Shown here: positions 25,603 through 32,672 of the stretch, in pieces
Layout of the letters: the number at the start of each line of letters is the position of its first letter
Position numbering within the stretch: the stretch's first letter is position 1
Origin: Microbacterium aerolatum
GTDB lineage: Bacteria > Actinomycetota > Actinomycetes > Actinomycetales > Microbacteriaceae
Direction: 5' to 3'
Length of the DNA stretch: 32,960 nt
Assembly: GCF_007988825.1 (NCBI RefSeq)
Contig: NZ_BJUW01000022.1
Span: forward strand, 1-32,960
The notes under the pieces: generated by a model
Databases searched by the model: none
What the model was told of the DNA's origin: nothing
Seen by the model: the letters and a program-made list of their open reading frames with translations, nothing else
Position numbers and translations under genes: made by a program

Positions 25603-25973
25603 CAGCGAAGGTCCTCGGGCCCCGGGTGCTCGCTGCGGTGGTGGGCCGGATCGTTGGTCAGGGTGTGCTGCGCCTGGAAGATCGCGTCCGCGACCAGCTG
25701 CCGGGCGTGCTCGTCCGTCAGCCGGTAGAACACCTTCGTGCCCTCATGCCGAGTCGACACGATCCGCGCCAGCCGCAGCTTCGCCAAGTGCTGAGAGACC
25801 GCAGGGGCGGACTTGTCGACGATGTCCGCGAGGCTGTTCACCGACAACTCCTGATCACGTAGCGCGAGGATGATGCGGACCCGCGTCGCATCCGCGAGCA
25901 TCGAGAACACCTCAACTGCCAGCTCGACGTACTCGCTTTCGGACGACAGGGAACACTTAGTATCTGCATGCAT
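25602..25973 (-). CDS. ArsR family metal sensor, KmtR-like
   Basis: A 123-residue winged-helix repressor. The recognition region is LSVNSLADIVDKSAPAVSQH, then LAKLRLARIVSTRHEGTKVF as the wing. It closely resembles mycobacterial KmtR, a Ni/Co sensor whose ligands are H88, E101, H102, H110 and H111. Here H89, H103, H111 and H112 line up, while E101 is replaced by Q102. The ATG at 25973 has no ribosome site; an A/T-rich box ends six bases upstream, so the mRNA may be leaderless. Operator-like repeats overlap this start. It controls the MFS gene that overlaps its stop. Confidence 0.9.
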   Translation of the reverse strand: MHADTKCSLSSESEYVELAVEVFSMLADATRVRIILALRDQELSVNSLADIVDKSAPAVSQHLAKLRLARIVSTRHEGTKVFYRLTDEHARQLVADAIFQAQHTLTNDPAHHRSEHPGPEDLR

Positions 25974-25990
25974 ACGCAGATTATTGCATA
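25962..25990. promoter_or_regulatory. Operator/promoter of the ArsR-MFS operon
   Basis: ATCTGC (25962-25967) and GCAGAT (25976-25981) form an inverted repeat across the start codon, and TGCATA-type repeats flank it. On the minus strand TATGCAATAAT provides a -10-like box 5-12 bases from the ATG. Binding here would block initiation. Confidence 0.6.
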
Positions 25991-26169
25991 GACCACGGTT
26001 TGTTGGCCGACCATGCGGCCCCCTGCCTAAAACGATCGTTAGCGGCGGATCCGGGTTTCGAGCGTCAGTATGCTGCCGTAATGGTTCTCCGGAACTCCGT
26101 TTCGGCAGGGGTTTTCAACTCTCCTCGGCAACTAAGTTGTGGCAGATCTACGGGTCACGTCAGAGATCG
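25991..26169. other. Intergenic spacer between ArsR operon and DUF305 gene
   Basis: About 180 bases of lower GC. I see the upstream part of the ArsR promoter but no gene and no clear terminator. Confidence 0.35.
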
Positions 26170-26757
26170 TCATTCGGGAGAACAGTCACGGTCGGCGGCC
26201 CGGTTGAAGTCGGGGACGGGCCGGTTCTGTGCGTCCTGGGGTGTCGGGGCGAGTCCGTTGCGTTCGATGTCGTCGATGAGCCAGTCCATTTCGAGGATCT
26301 CTCGGCGTTGCGCTTCACTGATCTCGACGGCGAGCTCGCAGACACGAATGTCCTGAATCTGCGCTCGTTCGGATCGAGTGATCGCCAGGGAGTGGTGAGG
26401 GATCATCGCGCGCATGTACGCGGTGTCATCGACGGTGATCTGGCTGCGGTCGAGGGCGACGCCGCCTCCGAGCAGGAGCACGCTGATAATGACGACGGCG
26501 ATGTTTGCCTTGGTGTTCTTGTACATGTTCAGCATCCAGGCGAGCATGACGAGTCCCATGGCGCCGCCCATGGTGAGTGCCATGAATACGCGGCTTTCGC
26601 TGAAGCGGATGTGGTCCCATTCCCACACTCCGGCGAACATCGTCCAGTACATCACGACCATGCCGGTGAGGATCATTGCTGCGAATCGCAGGTACATTTT
26701 CAGCGATCCGCGCTTCTTGTCCTCTGCTTGTCGTTCGCTTCCGTCGTGTGCATGCAT
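26170..26757 (-). CDS. Membrane-anchored DUF305 protein
   Basis: A 195-residue protein. A His-bearing N-terminus (MHAHDGSERQAEDKKRG) precedes three to four hydrophobic segments (FAAMILTGMVVMYWTMFAGV; ALTMGGAMGLVMLAWMLNMY; IAVVIISVLLLGGGVAL). The outer C-terminal part carries YMRAMIPHHSLAI, the DUF305 motif with Met-His-His, likely copper-binding. ATG at 26757 has AGGTGA 5 nt upstream. It lies 58 bp after the Csp3-like gene and is probably co-transcribed with it. DUF305 proteins recur in copper and silver resistance loci; their exact role is not known. Confidence 0.88.
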   Translation of the reverse strand: MHAHDGSERQAEDKKRGSLKMYLRFAAMILTGMVVMYWTMFAGVWEWDHIRFSESRVFMALTMGGAMGLVMLAWMLNMYKNTKANIAVVIISVLLLGGGVALDRSQITVDDTAYMRAMIPHHSLAITRSERAQIQDIRVCELAVEISEAQRREILEMDWLIDDIERNGLAPTPQDAQNRPVPDFNRAADRDCSPE

Positions 26758-26815
26758 GTGATTCACCTGTGCATCTGGATTGTTCGTGCGTCGCGCGGTG
26801 GACGTGCGCGCCGAT

Positions 26816-27217
26816 TCAGAGGGCTGCGAGGAGTGTGGCGCACGCGTCTTCGCATCGCCGGCAAGCGGCTGCACACACGGTGCAGTGTTCGTGCATCGTG
26901 TGCTTCTCGCACTCATCGGCGCAACTCGCACACGCGGTGCGGCACGCTTCCAGGGCAGCCCGGGTGAGGTTGGCGTCGTAGCCGGTATGCCGGGACAGGA
27001 CGCGCGCGGTGGTGTCGCAGAGGTCAGCGCAGTCCAGGTTCGTGCGGATGCACTTCGTGAGTTCTGCGACCATCTCCTCGCTCAGACACGCATCGGCGCA
27101 GGCCGTGCACGATTGGGCGCATTCGAGGCACGCCTCGATACAGTCCACGAGCGCCTTCTGGTCCACCTGGCCGAGGTCCTTCGGATAGGTGCGGAGCATT
27201 TCTGCCGCGACAGTCAT
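26816..27217 (-). CDS. csp3: Csp3-like four-helix copper-storage protein (DUF326)
   Basis: A 133-residue cytosolic protein with 18 cysteines, mostly in CxxxC and CxxC spacing inside helices (CIEACLECAQSCTACADAC; CRTACASCADECEKH; CAAACRRCEDAC), plus HEHC. It has no signal peptide, as in the cytosolic Csp3 group rather than exported Csp1. Such four-helix bundles line their core with thiols and hold many Cu(I) ions. A CsoR-type operator lies about 70 bp upstream and the next gene is a DUF305 membrane protein. An older label for this family is ferredoxin-like or DUF326. Confidence 0.92.
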   Translation of the reverse strand: MTVAAEMLRTYPKDLGQVDQKALVDCIEACLECAQSCTACADACLSEEMVAELTKCIRTNLDCADLCDTTARVLSRHTGYDANLTRAALEACRTACASCADECEKHTMHEHCTVCAAACRRCEDACATLLAAL

Positions 27218-27288
27218 GATCGAATCCTCTCGTCGGTTTTGGAGGCTCCCAAACTACGACCGCCGCGTTGTCTCCGGGACCCCGTTGA

Positions 27289-27305
27289 ATACCCCGGGAG
27301 GGCAT
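27289..27305 (-). promoter_or_regulatory. CsoR-type operator upstream of csp3
   Basis: Read on the minus strand, ATGCCCTCCCGGGGTAT has the same form as the perfect site at 30027-30043 (5 of 7 arm positions symmetric) and, like that site, runs into a -10-like box (TATTCA against TATAGT). It is well placed to make csp3 copper-inducible. Confidence 0.65.
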
Positions 27306-27333
27306 GGTAGCCATCGGTCATGTGCGCATCAGC

Positions 27334-27600
27334 TCACGGGCCGGTGTCTCGGTGATTCGTTCCCGCAACCGGGTGAGGAGACGTTCGCAGGATCAGCGCC
27401 ACGGCACCTATGACCATGATCAGCGCGACGTCGTAGCTGGCGACCGTGTAGGTCCACCAGGCAGCATCGGTCGACTGTGTGTCGCTCACCAGGTGCGCCA
27501 GGGCAAGGGCCGGCCCCAAGGCCAGGAGTACGTACCCGAGGCGAACGAGCCGTCGATGCGTTCGCACAGGATCGAGCGGGTGGGTTCCGGTGCGGGTCAT
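27334..27600 (-). CDS. Small membrane protein, unknown (88 residues)
   Basis: An 88-residue protein with two hydrophobic segments (LVRLGYVLLALGPALALAHL and VALIMVIGAVALIL) joined by an outer loop rich in Trp and Thr, and a short tail with two His. The ATG overlaps the stop of a 38-residue membrane protein by 4 bp (ATGA), so the pair is probably translated together. No family recognised. Its place between the F510_1955-like lipoprotein and csp3 suggests a part in metal handling (inference). Confidence 0.72.
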   Translation of the reverse strand: MTRTGTHPLDPVRTHRRLVRLGYVLLALGPALALAHLVSDTQSTDAAWWTYTVASYDVALIMVIGAVALILRTSPHPVAGTNHRDTGP

Positions 27601-27713
27601 CGGAAGATCGCTCCAATGGTGAGGAAGCTGGCGGTGGCGAGGAGGGCAACGGCGATCGTCGCGGCGGTGATGAAGAACGTGAGATTCCGCAGAGGGTTCT
27701 TGGGTTCATCCAT
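27597..27713 (-). CDS. 38-residue single-helix membrane protein
   Basis: A very small reading of 38 codons: a polar start (MDEPKNPLRN), one hydrophobic helix (LTFFITAATIAVALLATASF) and a short basic end. It has a proper AAGGA site 6 nt before ATG 27713, lies 39 bp after the F510_1955-like gene, and overlaps the next gene by 4 bp. This arrangement is strong support for a real gene, although its size means many gene finders would miss it. It may be a subunit or partner of the 88-residue protein. Confidence 0.72.
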   Translation of the reverse strand: MDEPKNPLRNLTFFITAATIAVALLATASFLTIGAIFR

Positions 27714-27752
27714 GAGAAGTCCTTGAGTATGGAGCGTTGTGGGTATCCGCCG

Positions 27753-28592
27753 TTACTGGGCGGGGCTGAGGACGGTCGCGCCGTCCGTGGTGATCTCGAC
27801 GATGCCGCGGTCGTCGACGAGGATGATGCGCTCGTCGATGACGGCGAGGGCTTGCACGACGCCTTGCAGTGATTCCAGCTTCTGCCAGGCGCCGCCGTCG
27901 TCTTGTGACCACAGGACGCCGTCGGTACCGGCACCGAGAAGGGCGCCGTCCGTGCGGGCCTCCAATGCGTAGAGAACGGGGGCTGCGTCGACGGGCGTGA
28001 AGGTATTGCCGCCGTCGGTGCTGACGAGGACGCCTTCTTCGGCTGCGGCGTACACGCCGGACTCTGTGGCGGCGAGGTCAGCAGCACCGAGGGGGGCACG
28101 TTCTGTCCATGTGTTGCCCTCGTCGGTGCTGGTGAGCAGGGTCACTTGACTGGAAGGGACGCCGTAGAGGACGCCGTCTGGTCCTGCGGTCAGGACGTGG
28201 AAGTCGGTGGTGCCGTTGAGCGCGATCGGAGACCAGGAGTTCCCGTAGTCGTCGCTGCGGATGATGCCGAGGTTCGGGGCTCCCAGCTCAGCCGGGGTGT
28301 TTTCCCCGGGGTGCCCGGACGCGAACAGTGCGTCTTCTGAGACGGTGAATCCCATGGCGTCGAAGTTATGTCCGCCGATCGGGCCGGAGATCGTCCCGTC
28401 GGGGGCGAGGGTGAAGATTCCGTTGTGCGTGGCGACGAACAGGTCATCGCCGCGGGGGTCTTCGGCGATGCCGTGGATGTGGTCGATGCGTGGTGCCGAA
28501 TCGGGGTTGCCGAGCGGTGTTGCGGTGCATCCGGTGGCGAAGATCGCGAGGGCGGTCACAGTGGCAGTGGCGAGAAGAAATGAGCGTTTCAT
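27753..28592 (-). CDS. F510_1955-type beta-propeller lipoprotein
   Basis: A 279-residue lipoprotein (KRSFLLATATVTALAIFATG then Cys). The mature part begins IDHIHGIAEDPRGDDLFVAT and holds repeated sialidase/BNR-like blades with S-x-D-x-G-x-x-W/F motifs (SDDYGNSWSP, STDEGNTWTE, STDGGNTFTP, SQDDGGAWQK). This matches the group called F510_1955 family glycosylhydrolase. I see no proof of hydrolase activity; the IHG motif near the N-terminus and frequent pairing with DUF305 suggest a metal-related extracytoplasmic role (inference). Confidence 0.85.
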   Translation of the reverse strand: MKRSFLLATATVTALAIFATGCTATPLGNPDSAPRIDHIHGIAEDPRGDDLFVATHNGIFTLAPDGTISGPIGGHNFDAMGFTVSEDALFASGHPGENTPAELGAPNLGIIRSDDYGNSWSPIALNGTTDFHVLTAGPDGVLYGVPSSQVTLLTSTDEGNTWTERAPLGAADLAATESGVYAAAEEGVLVSTDGGNTFTPVDAAPVLYALEARTDGALLGAGTDGVLWSQDDGGAWQKLESLQGVVQALAVIDERIILVDDRGIVEITTDGATVLSPAQ

Positions 28593-28716
28593 GAGGGCTT
28601 CCGGTGGCGGCCGCGGGACGGCCTGGTTTCACGGCGCGCACGGCGAGGGCGCACCGACATGTCATGGATGTCGCTGTGTGGCGGGTCGATGTAGATGTGG
28701 TGGAGGGGCCACAGGT

Positions 28717-28748
28717 TCGGGCGGGCCGATCGGTCTCGGCCCGCCCGA
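28717..28748 (-). terminator. 13-bp perfect hairpin after the DUF305 lipoprotein gene
   Basis: TCGGGCGGGCCGA (28717-28729) and its exact complement (28736-28748) flank a 6-nt loop, 7 bases after the DUF305 stop. No U-run follows. It could terminate, or partly terminate, transcription between the DUF305 and F510_1955-like genes, or stabilise the upstream mRNA. Confidence 0.7.
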
Positions 28749-28754
28749 GTCGTC

Positions 28755-29363
28755 CTAGAGCTGTCCCAGGAGTTCCTGCATAGCGGCGATCTCTGCGGTC
28801 TGATCGTCGATCACCTGCTGTGCGAGGTCGAGAACGTCCGGGTTCTGCGCATCGTCAAGCGCAGTCTGCGCCATATCGACAGCACCTTCGTGGTGCACGA
28901 TCATCTGCTCGAGGAACAGACGGCTGGCCTCGGCGGCGTCTGCATCCTCCAGCAGGGTCATGTCCTCCTCGGACATCATGCTGTCGTCACCGCCTATTGA
29001 CCCATGGTCCATACCGCCCATGGAGTCCGGGTCGTAGTCCACGCCCCAGGCTTCGAGCCATCCGAGCATCTTGTCGATCTCGGGGCCCTGCGCCGCTTTG
29101 ATCTGCTCGGCAAGTTCGACCACGCGGGGGTCTGCCCCGTCCTTGGCAAGCAGAATGTCGGCCATATCGATGGCCTGCTGGTGATGCGGGATCATCATCG
29201 TGACGAACATCTCATCCGCCTCAGTCGCCATCGATGCCGATGACGACTGAGACGGAGAGGTGGTCTCGCTGGACGGTGCGGTGCTGTTGTCCGCGCAGCC
29301 GCTGAGCGCCAGAGCGAGTGTCAATACACCGGTGCTGACCGCGAGGGGGATCTTCTTGTTCAT
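28755..29363 (-). CDS. DUF305 family lipoprotein
   Basis: A 202-residue surface lipoprotein (KKIPLAVSTGVLTLALALSG then Cys) with a Ser/Thr-rich linker. The DUF305 domain appears as two related halves: MFVTMMIPHHQQAIDMADIL and FLEQMIVHHEGAVDMAQTAL, each with Met-x-x-His-His, separated by a Met/His/Asp-rich loop (GGMDHGSIGG). These motifs suggest Cu(I)/Ag(I) binding outside the membrane. ATG at 29363 has AAGGA upstream. It lies 90 bp after the DUF6153 gene, with a small hairpin between. Confidence 0.92.
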   Translation of the reverse strand: MNKKIPLAVSTGVLTLALALSGCADNSTAPSSETTSPSQSSSASMATEADEMFVTMMIPHHQQAIDMADILLAKDGADPRVVELAEQIKAAQGPEIDKMLGWLEAWGVDYDPDSMGGMDHGSIGGDDSMMSEEDMTLLEDADAAEASRLFLEQMIVHHEGAVDMAQTALDDAQNPDVLDLAQQVIDDQTAEIAAMQELLGQL

Positions 29364-29404
29364 GATTGTTCCTTCGATAAGTCGCATGAGGGGTCGCAAG
29401 TAAC

Positions 29405-29420
29405 GGCGCCAGGCGGCGCC
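29405..29420 (-). terminator. Small GC hairpin between DUF6153 and DUF305 genes
   Basis: GGCGCC at 29405-29410 and 29415-29420 pair around AGGC. This is a weak candidate for attenuation or termination. Confidence 0.3.
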
Positions 29421-29453
29421 ACGAAACCGACCGTTCGGGCCGGCGGCGACTAC

Positions 29454-29903
29454 TCAGGTGCGACTGATCGAAAGGAATGTGAGCGAAGGAGCCCGCGGAA
29501 GAACACCGGTCGCATCCCAGCGCATCAGGCTCATCACGCGGTGAAGGAGCAGTCCGCGACCGTGGATCAACATCGGAGGAAGTAGCAGGAGAAAACCGGC
29601 GAGCAGCGCGAGCACGCACGCCATCAGCATGTCATCGTGTCCCTGCCCCGGGCCGGTGCTCACATGACAGAGCCCATCACACGCGATGTCTACGGTGTCA
29701 GTGCTCCCCGTCACATCAGCGGCATGCTCGTCACCAGCCACGGATGCTGAATGGGCGAGACCGGGTGAGCCGTGCCCGGCCGGTTCGGCGGTGAAGGTGT
29801 GCATTGCCAGCAGCCCGACGATGACCATGAGCGTGGCCGCACCCAGCATCAACAGCGCGCGCAGCGACAGTTGCGAGCGTGCGCTGCGAAACGCGACATG
29901 CAT
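29454..29903 (-). CDS. DUF6153 family membrane protein
   Basis: A 149-residue protein with two helices (LRALLMLGAATLMVIVGLLA and MACVLALLAGFLLLLPPML). The loop between them faces outside and holds several His residues and two Cys (HTFTAEPAGHGSPGLAHS; IACDGLCH), a likely metal-binding patch. This fits the DUF6153 family that accompanies DUF305 and F510_1955-type proteins. ATG at 29903 has GGAGG 8 nt upstream. It is the first gene of the minus-strand set, divergent from the YHS-copB-csoR operon. A TAGCAT box at 29929-29934 could be its -10. Confidence 0.8.
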   Translation of the reverse strand: MHVAFRSARSQLSLRALLMLGAATLMVIVGLLAMHTFTAEPAGHGSPGLAHSASVAGDEHAADVTGSTDTVDIACDGLCHVSTGPGQGHDDMLMACVLALLAGFLLLLPPMLIHGRGLLLHRVMSLMRWDATGVLPRAPSLTFLSISRT

Positions 29904-30026
29904 GCGTTGACCCTCCATCCTGCTCAGGATGCTAACACCACGAACTATGCGCCTCCGCGGGTGACGAACCGACCCCGCTCGCGCGAACAGGAAACGAGCC
30001 GCGAGACCCTTCTCTTCGTACCCGGA

Positions 30027-30046
30027 ATACCCCCCAGGGGTATAGT
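30027..30046 (+). promoter_or_regulatory. CsoR operator overlapping the promoter of the YHS-copB-csoR operon
   Basis: ATACCCCCCAGGGGTAT (30027-30043) is a perfect 7-3-7 palindrome of the CsoR class. Its right arm runs into TATAGT (30041-30046), a good -10 box, so a bound repressor would block transcription until Cu(I) releases it. The region also serves the divergent DUF6153 gene. Confidence 0.85.
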
Positions 30047-30104
30047 GTTTGGCTACAGAGGCACGACAGTCCGTACTCCGACTCGAGAGAAAGAGGAACA
30101 GCGC

Positions 30105-30362
30105 ATGTCCAACTCCACCACAGGATCCTGCTGCAGCCACAACCCCGGCGCCGTCGCTGCCGACGGACGCAAGGATCTTCTCACCCGACCGGCCGATGAG
30201 TACGCCGAATGCCCCGTCATGGTGGGCAGCACCGTCGTCAAGGCGGATGCGGAAGCCGCGGGCTTGTTCCGCGACTACGACGGCAAGCGGTACTACTTCT
30301 GCTGCGCCGGATGCGGGCCCGCGTTCGACGCTGACCCGGCCAAGTACGCCGCCGCCGTCTGA
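30105..30362 (+). CDS. YHS-domain metal-binding protein
   Basis: An 85-residue cytosolic protein. The first part has GSCCSHNPG; the YHS domain follows with ECPVMVGSTVVKADAEAAGL, then DYDGKRYYFCCAGCGPAFD, the cysteines being likely metal ligands. Proteins of this type accompany copper ATPases and may pass metal to them. ATG at 30105 has AAGAGGAA upstream. It lies directly behind the CsoR operator and 71 bp before copB, with no promoter seen in between. Confidence 0.9.
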   Translation: MSNSTTGSCCSHNPGAVAADGRKDLLTRPADEYAECPVMVGSTVVKADAEAAGLFRDYDGKRYYFCCAGCGPAFDADPAKYAAAV

Positions 30363-30433
30363 CGGCGTCTCTCGTGCGAGGCCGCGCACAAGTTGGCCCG
30401 CACGGTTCATCCACACCGGAGGAGGATAGGTCC

Positions 30434-32650
30434 ATGAGCACCCCGCACAACGACGGCGCGGAGCACACACACGCGCCTGACGATCATGCAGCGCATGGTC
30501 ACAACCCGTCTCACCCTGCCACGGTGACCGCGGCAGGGCACGAGTCACAGACGGCCCATCGTGCCATACCGCATGAGCACGGCCAGTCGATGTCGCACGA
30601 GGGCCACGGGTCGCCGTCCGGACACGATGGGCACGGCGACCACGATGGATACGGCGGTCATGCGGGGCATGGCGATCACGTCGGTCAGTTCCGTCGGCTG
30701 TTCTGGATCATGCTCGTTCTGGCCGTTCCCACCGTCGCGCTCTCGGGCATGTTCTCGATGATCCTCGGCTACACCCTCCCGGACGTTCCGGGTCTGTCAT
30801 GGGTGTCGCCCGTGCTCGGCACGGTCATGTATGTCTGGGGTGGCAAGCCGTTCCTCGTCGGAGCGGTCAGCGAGCTTCGCTCTCGCCAGCCCGGGATGAT
30901 GCTCCTCATCGGCCTGGCCATCACGGTCGCGTTCGTCGCCTCCTGGGGTGCGACGCTGCGAATCCTGCACCATGAGCTCGATTTCTGGTGGGAACTCGCC
31001 CTTCTCATCGTCATCATGCTGTTGGGGCATTGGATCGAGATGCGCTCTCTCGCTCAGACCACGTCCGCTCTGGACTCTCTCGCTGCTCTTCTGCCGGATG
31101 AGGCGGAACGCGTCGAGGATGATCAAGTAGTGACTGTCTCACCGGCCGAGCTCGTCGTCGGAGACGTCGTGATCGTGCGGCCCGGTGCAAGAGTCCCCGC
31201 GGACGGACGCATCGTCGACGGACGCGCATCGATGGACGAGTCGATGGTCACGGGCGAGTCCCGCACGGTGGAGCGCAGCATCGGTGACCAGGTCACGGCG
31301 GGAACCGTTGCCACCGATTCGGGGCTTCGGGTGGAGATCACCGCGACCGGCGATGACACGACCCTGGCCGGCATCCAACGTCTGGTGACGGAGGCGCAGA
31401 GTTCCTCTTCCCGCGCGCAGCGTCTGGCCGACACTGCTGCCGCGTGGTTGTTCTGGTTCGCTCTCGGCGCTGCGGCGATCACGGCGATCGTGTGGACGCT
31501 CATCGGCTTCCCCGACGCTGCGGTCATTCGCACGATCACGGTTCTGGTCATCGCTTGCCCGCACGCGTTGGGCCTGGCCATTCCGCTGGTGGTCTCCATC
31601 GCCACCGAACGCGCAGCGCGCGGGGGCGTGCTCGTCAAGGATCGTATTGCCCTGGAGAGCATGCGCACCGTCGACACGGTGCTGTTCGACAAGACCGGCA
31701 CCCTCACCAAGGGTGAGCCTGTCGTCTCGGAAGTCTCCGCCGTCGACGGCGCAGATCCCGACCGCGTTCTCGCGTTGGCTGCAGCTGCCGAGGCCGACAG
31801 TGAGCACCCGCTTGCGAGGGCCATTGTCCGCGCGGCCGCCGACAAGCAGCTCACGCTCCCGCGCAGCGGTGATTTCCGGTCGTCACCCGCCGTGGGTGTC
31901 ACCGCGACCGTCGAGGGGACGACTGTTCGGGTCGGTGGACCGCACCTGCTCTCCGAGGAGAGCGCGGACGAGCTCCCGATCGCCGATCAGTGGCGTGCAG
32001 ATGGCGCCATCATCCTCCACGTCACCCAGGACGGCCGCGTTCTCGGGGCTCTGAAGCTCGCTGACGAGGTGCGCTCCGAATCGCGCGAAGCCGTCGACGC
32101 CCTCCATGTGCTCGGCGTTCAGGTCGTGATGATCACCGGTGACGCTGAAGCCGTCGCACACGCCGTCGCCCAGGATCTCGGCATCGATCGTGTCTTCGCC
32201 GGGGTGCGCCCCGAGGACAAGGCCGCGAAGGTTCAGGAGCTACAGAGCGAGGACCGGAAAGTTGCGATGGTCGGCGACGGCGTCAACGACGCCCCCGCCC
32301 TCGCGCAGGCTGACGTCGGGCTCGCGATCGGTGCCGGCACGGATGTCGCGATCGCCTCAGCCGGTGTGATTCTCGCCAGCGACGACCCTCGCTCTGTGCT
32401 GTCGGTGATCGAATTGTCGCGGGCGTCATACCGGAAGATGAAGCAGAACTTGTGGTGGGCGGCTGGCTACAACCTCATCTCCGTGCCACTGGCCGCTGGC
32501 ATCCTCGCCCCTATCGGCTTCGTGCTTCCGATGTCGGTCGGAGCGATCCTCATGTCGTTGTCCACGATCGTTGTCGCCTTGAACGCGCAACTGCTGCGCC
32601 GGCTCGATCTGCGGCCCGACACCACGACCCGCGCCATCCTGAATCGATGA
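30434..32650 (+). CDS. copB: CopB-type copper-transporting P-type ATPase
   Basis: A 738-residue P1B-type ATPase. The cytosolic N-terminus has 19 His in the first 82 or so residues, as in CopB proteins, instead of CxxC domains. Then come the phosphatase motif TGES, the transport motif CPH (about residues 375-377), the phosphorylation site DKTGTLTKG (D419), the SEHPLARAI motif and GDGVNDAPAL. The last helices carry GYNLISVP and MSVGAILMSLST, typical of P1B-3 pumps, reported to move Cu(II) or Cu(I)/Ag. ATG 30434 has GGAGGATAGG just upstream; an earlier in-frame ATG is rejected for this reason. Confidence 0.96.
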   Translation: MSTPHNDGAEHTHAPDDHAAHGHNPSHPATVTAAGHESQTAHRAIPHEHGQSMSHEGHGSPSGHDGHGDHDGYGGHAGHGDHVGQFRRLFWIMLVLAVPTVALSGMFSMILGYTLPDVPGLSWVSPVLGTVMYVWGGKPFLVGAVSELRSRQPGMMLLIGLAITVAFVASWGATLRILHHELDFWWELALLIVIMLLGHWIEMRSLAQTTSALDSLAALLPDEAERVEDDQVVTVSPAELVVGDVVIVRPGARVPADGRIVDGRASMDESMVTGESRTVERSIGDQVTAGTVATDSGLRVEITATGDDTTLAGIQRLVTEAQSSSSRAQRLADTAAAWLFWFALGAAAITAIVWTLIGFPDAAVIRTITVLVIACPHALGLAIPLVVSIATERAARGGVLVKDRIALESMRTVDTVLFDKTGTLTKGEPVVSEVSAVDGADPDRVLALAAAAEADSEHPLARAIVRAAADKQLTLPRSGDFRSSPAVGVTATVEGTTVRVGGPHLLSEESADELPIADQWRADGAIILHVTQDGRVLGALKLADEVRSESREAVDALHVLGVQVVMITGDAEAVAHAVAQDLGIDRVFAGVRPEDKAAKVQELQSEDRKVAMVGDGVNDAPALAQADVGLAIGAGTDVAIASAGVILASDDPRSVLSVIELSRASYRKMKQNLWWAAGYNLISVPLAAGILAPIGFVLPMSVGAILMSLSTIVVALNAQLLRRLDLRPDTTTRAILNR

Positions 32651-32672
32651 CAACGACCGCCCGGAGACCCCG

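Noticed and set aside
29454..30548. A 364-residue minus-strand reading including DUF6153
   Set aside because: Only the last 149 residues have family features and a ribosome site; the upstream part runs across the CsoR operator and antisense to the YHS gene.
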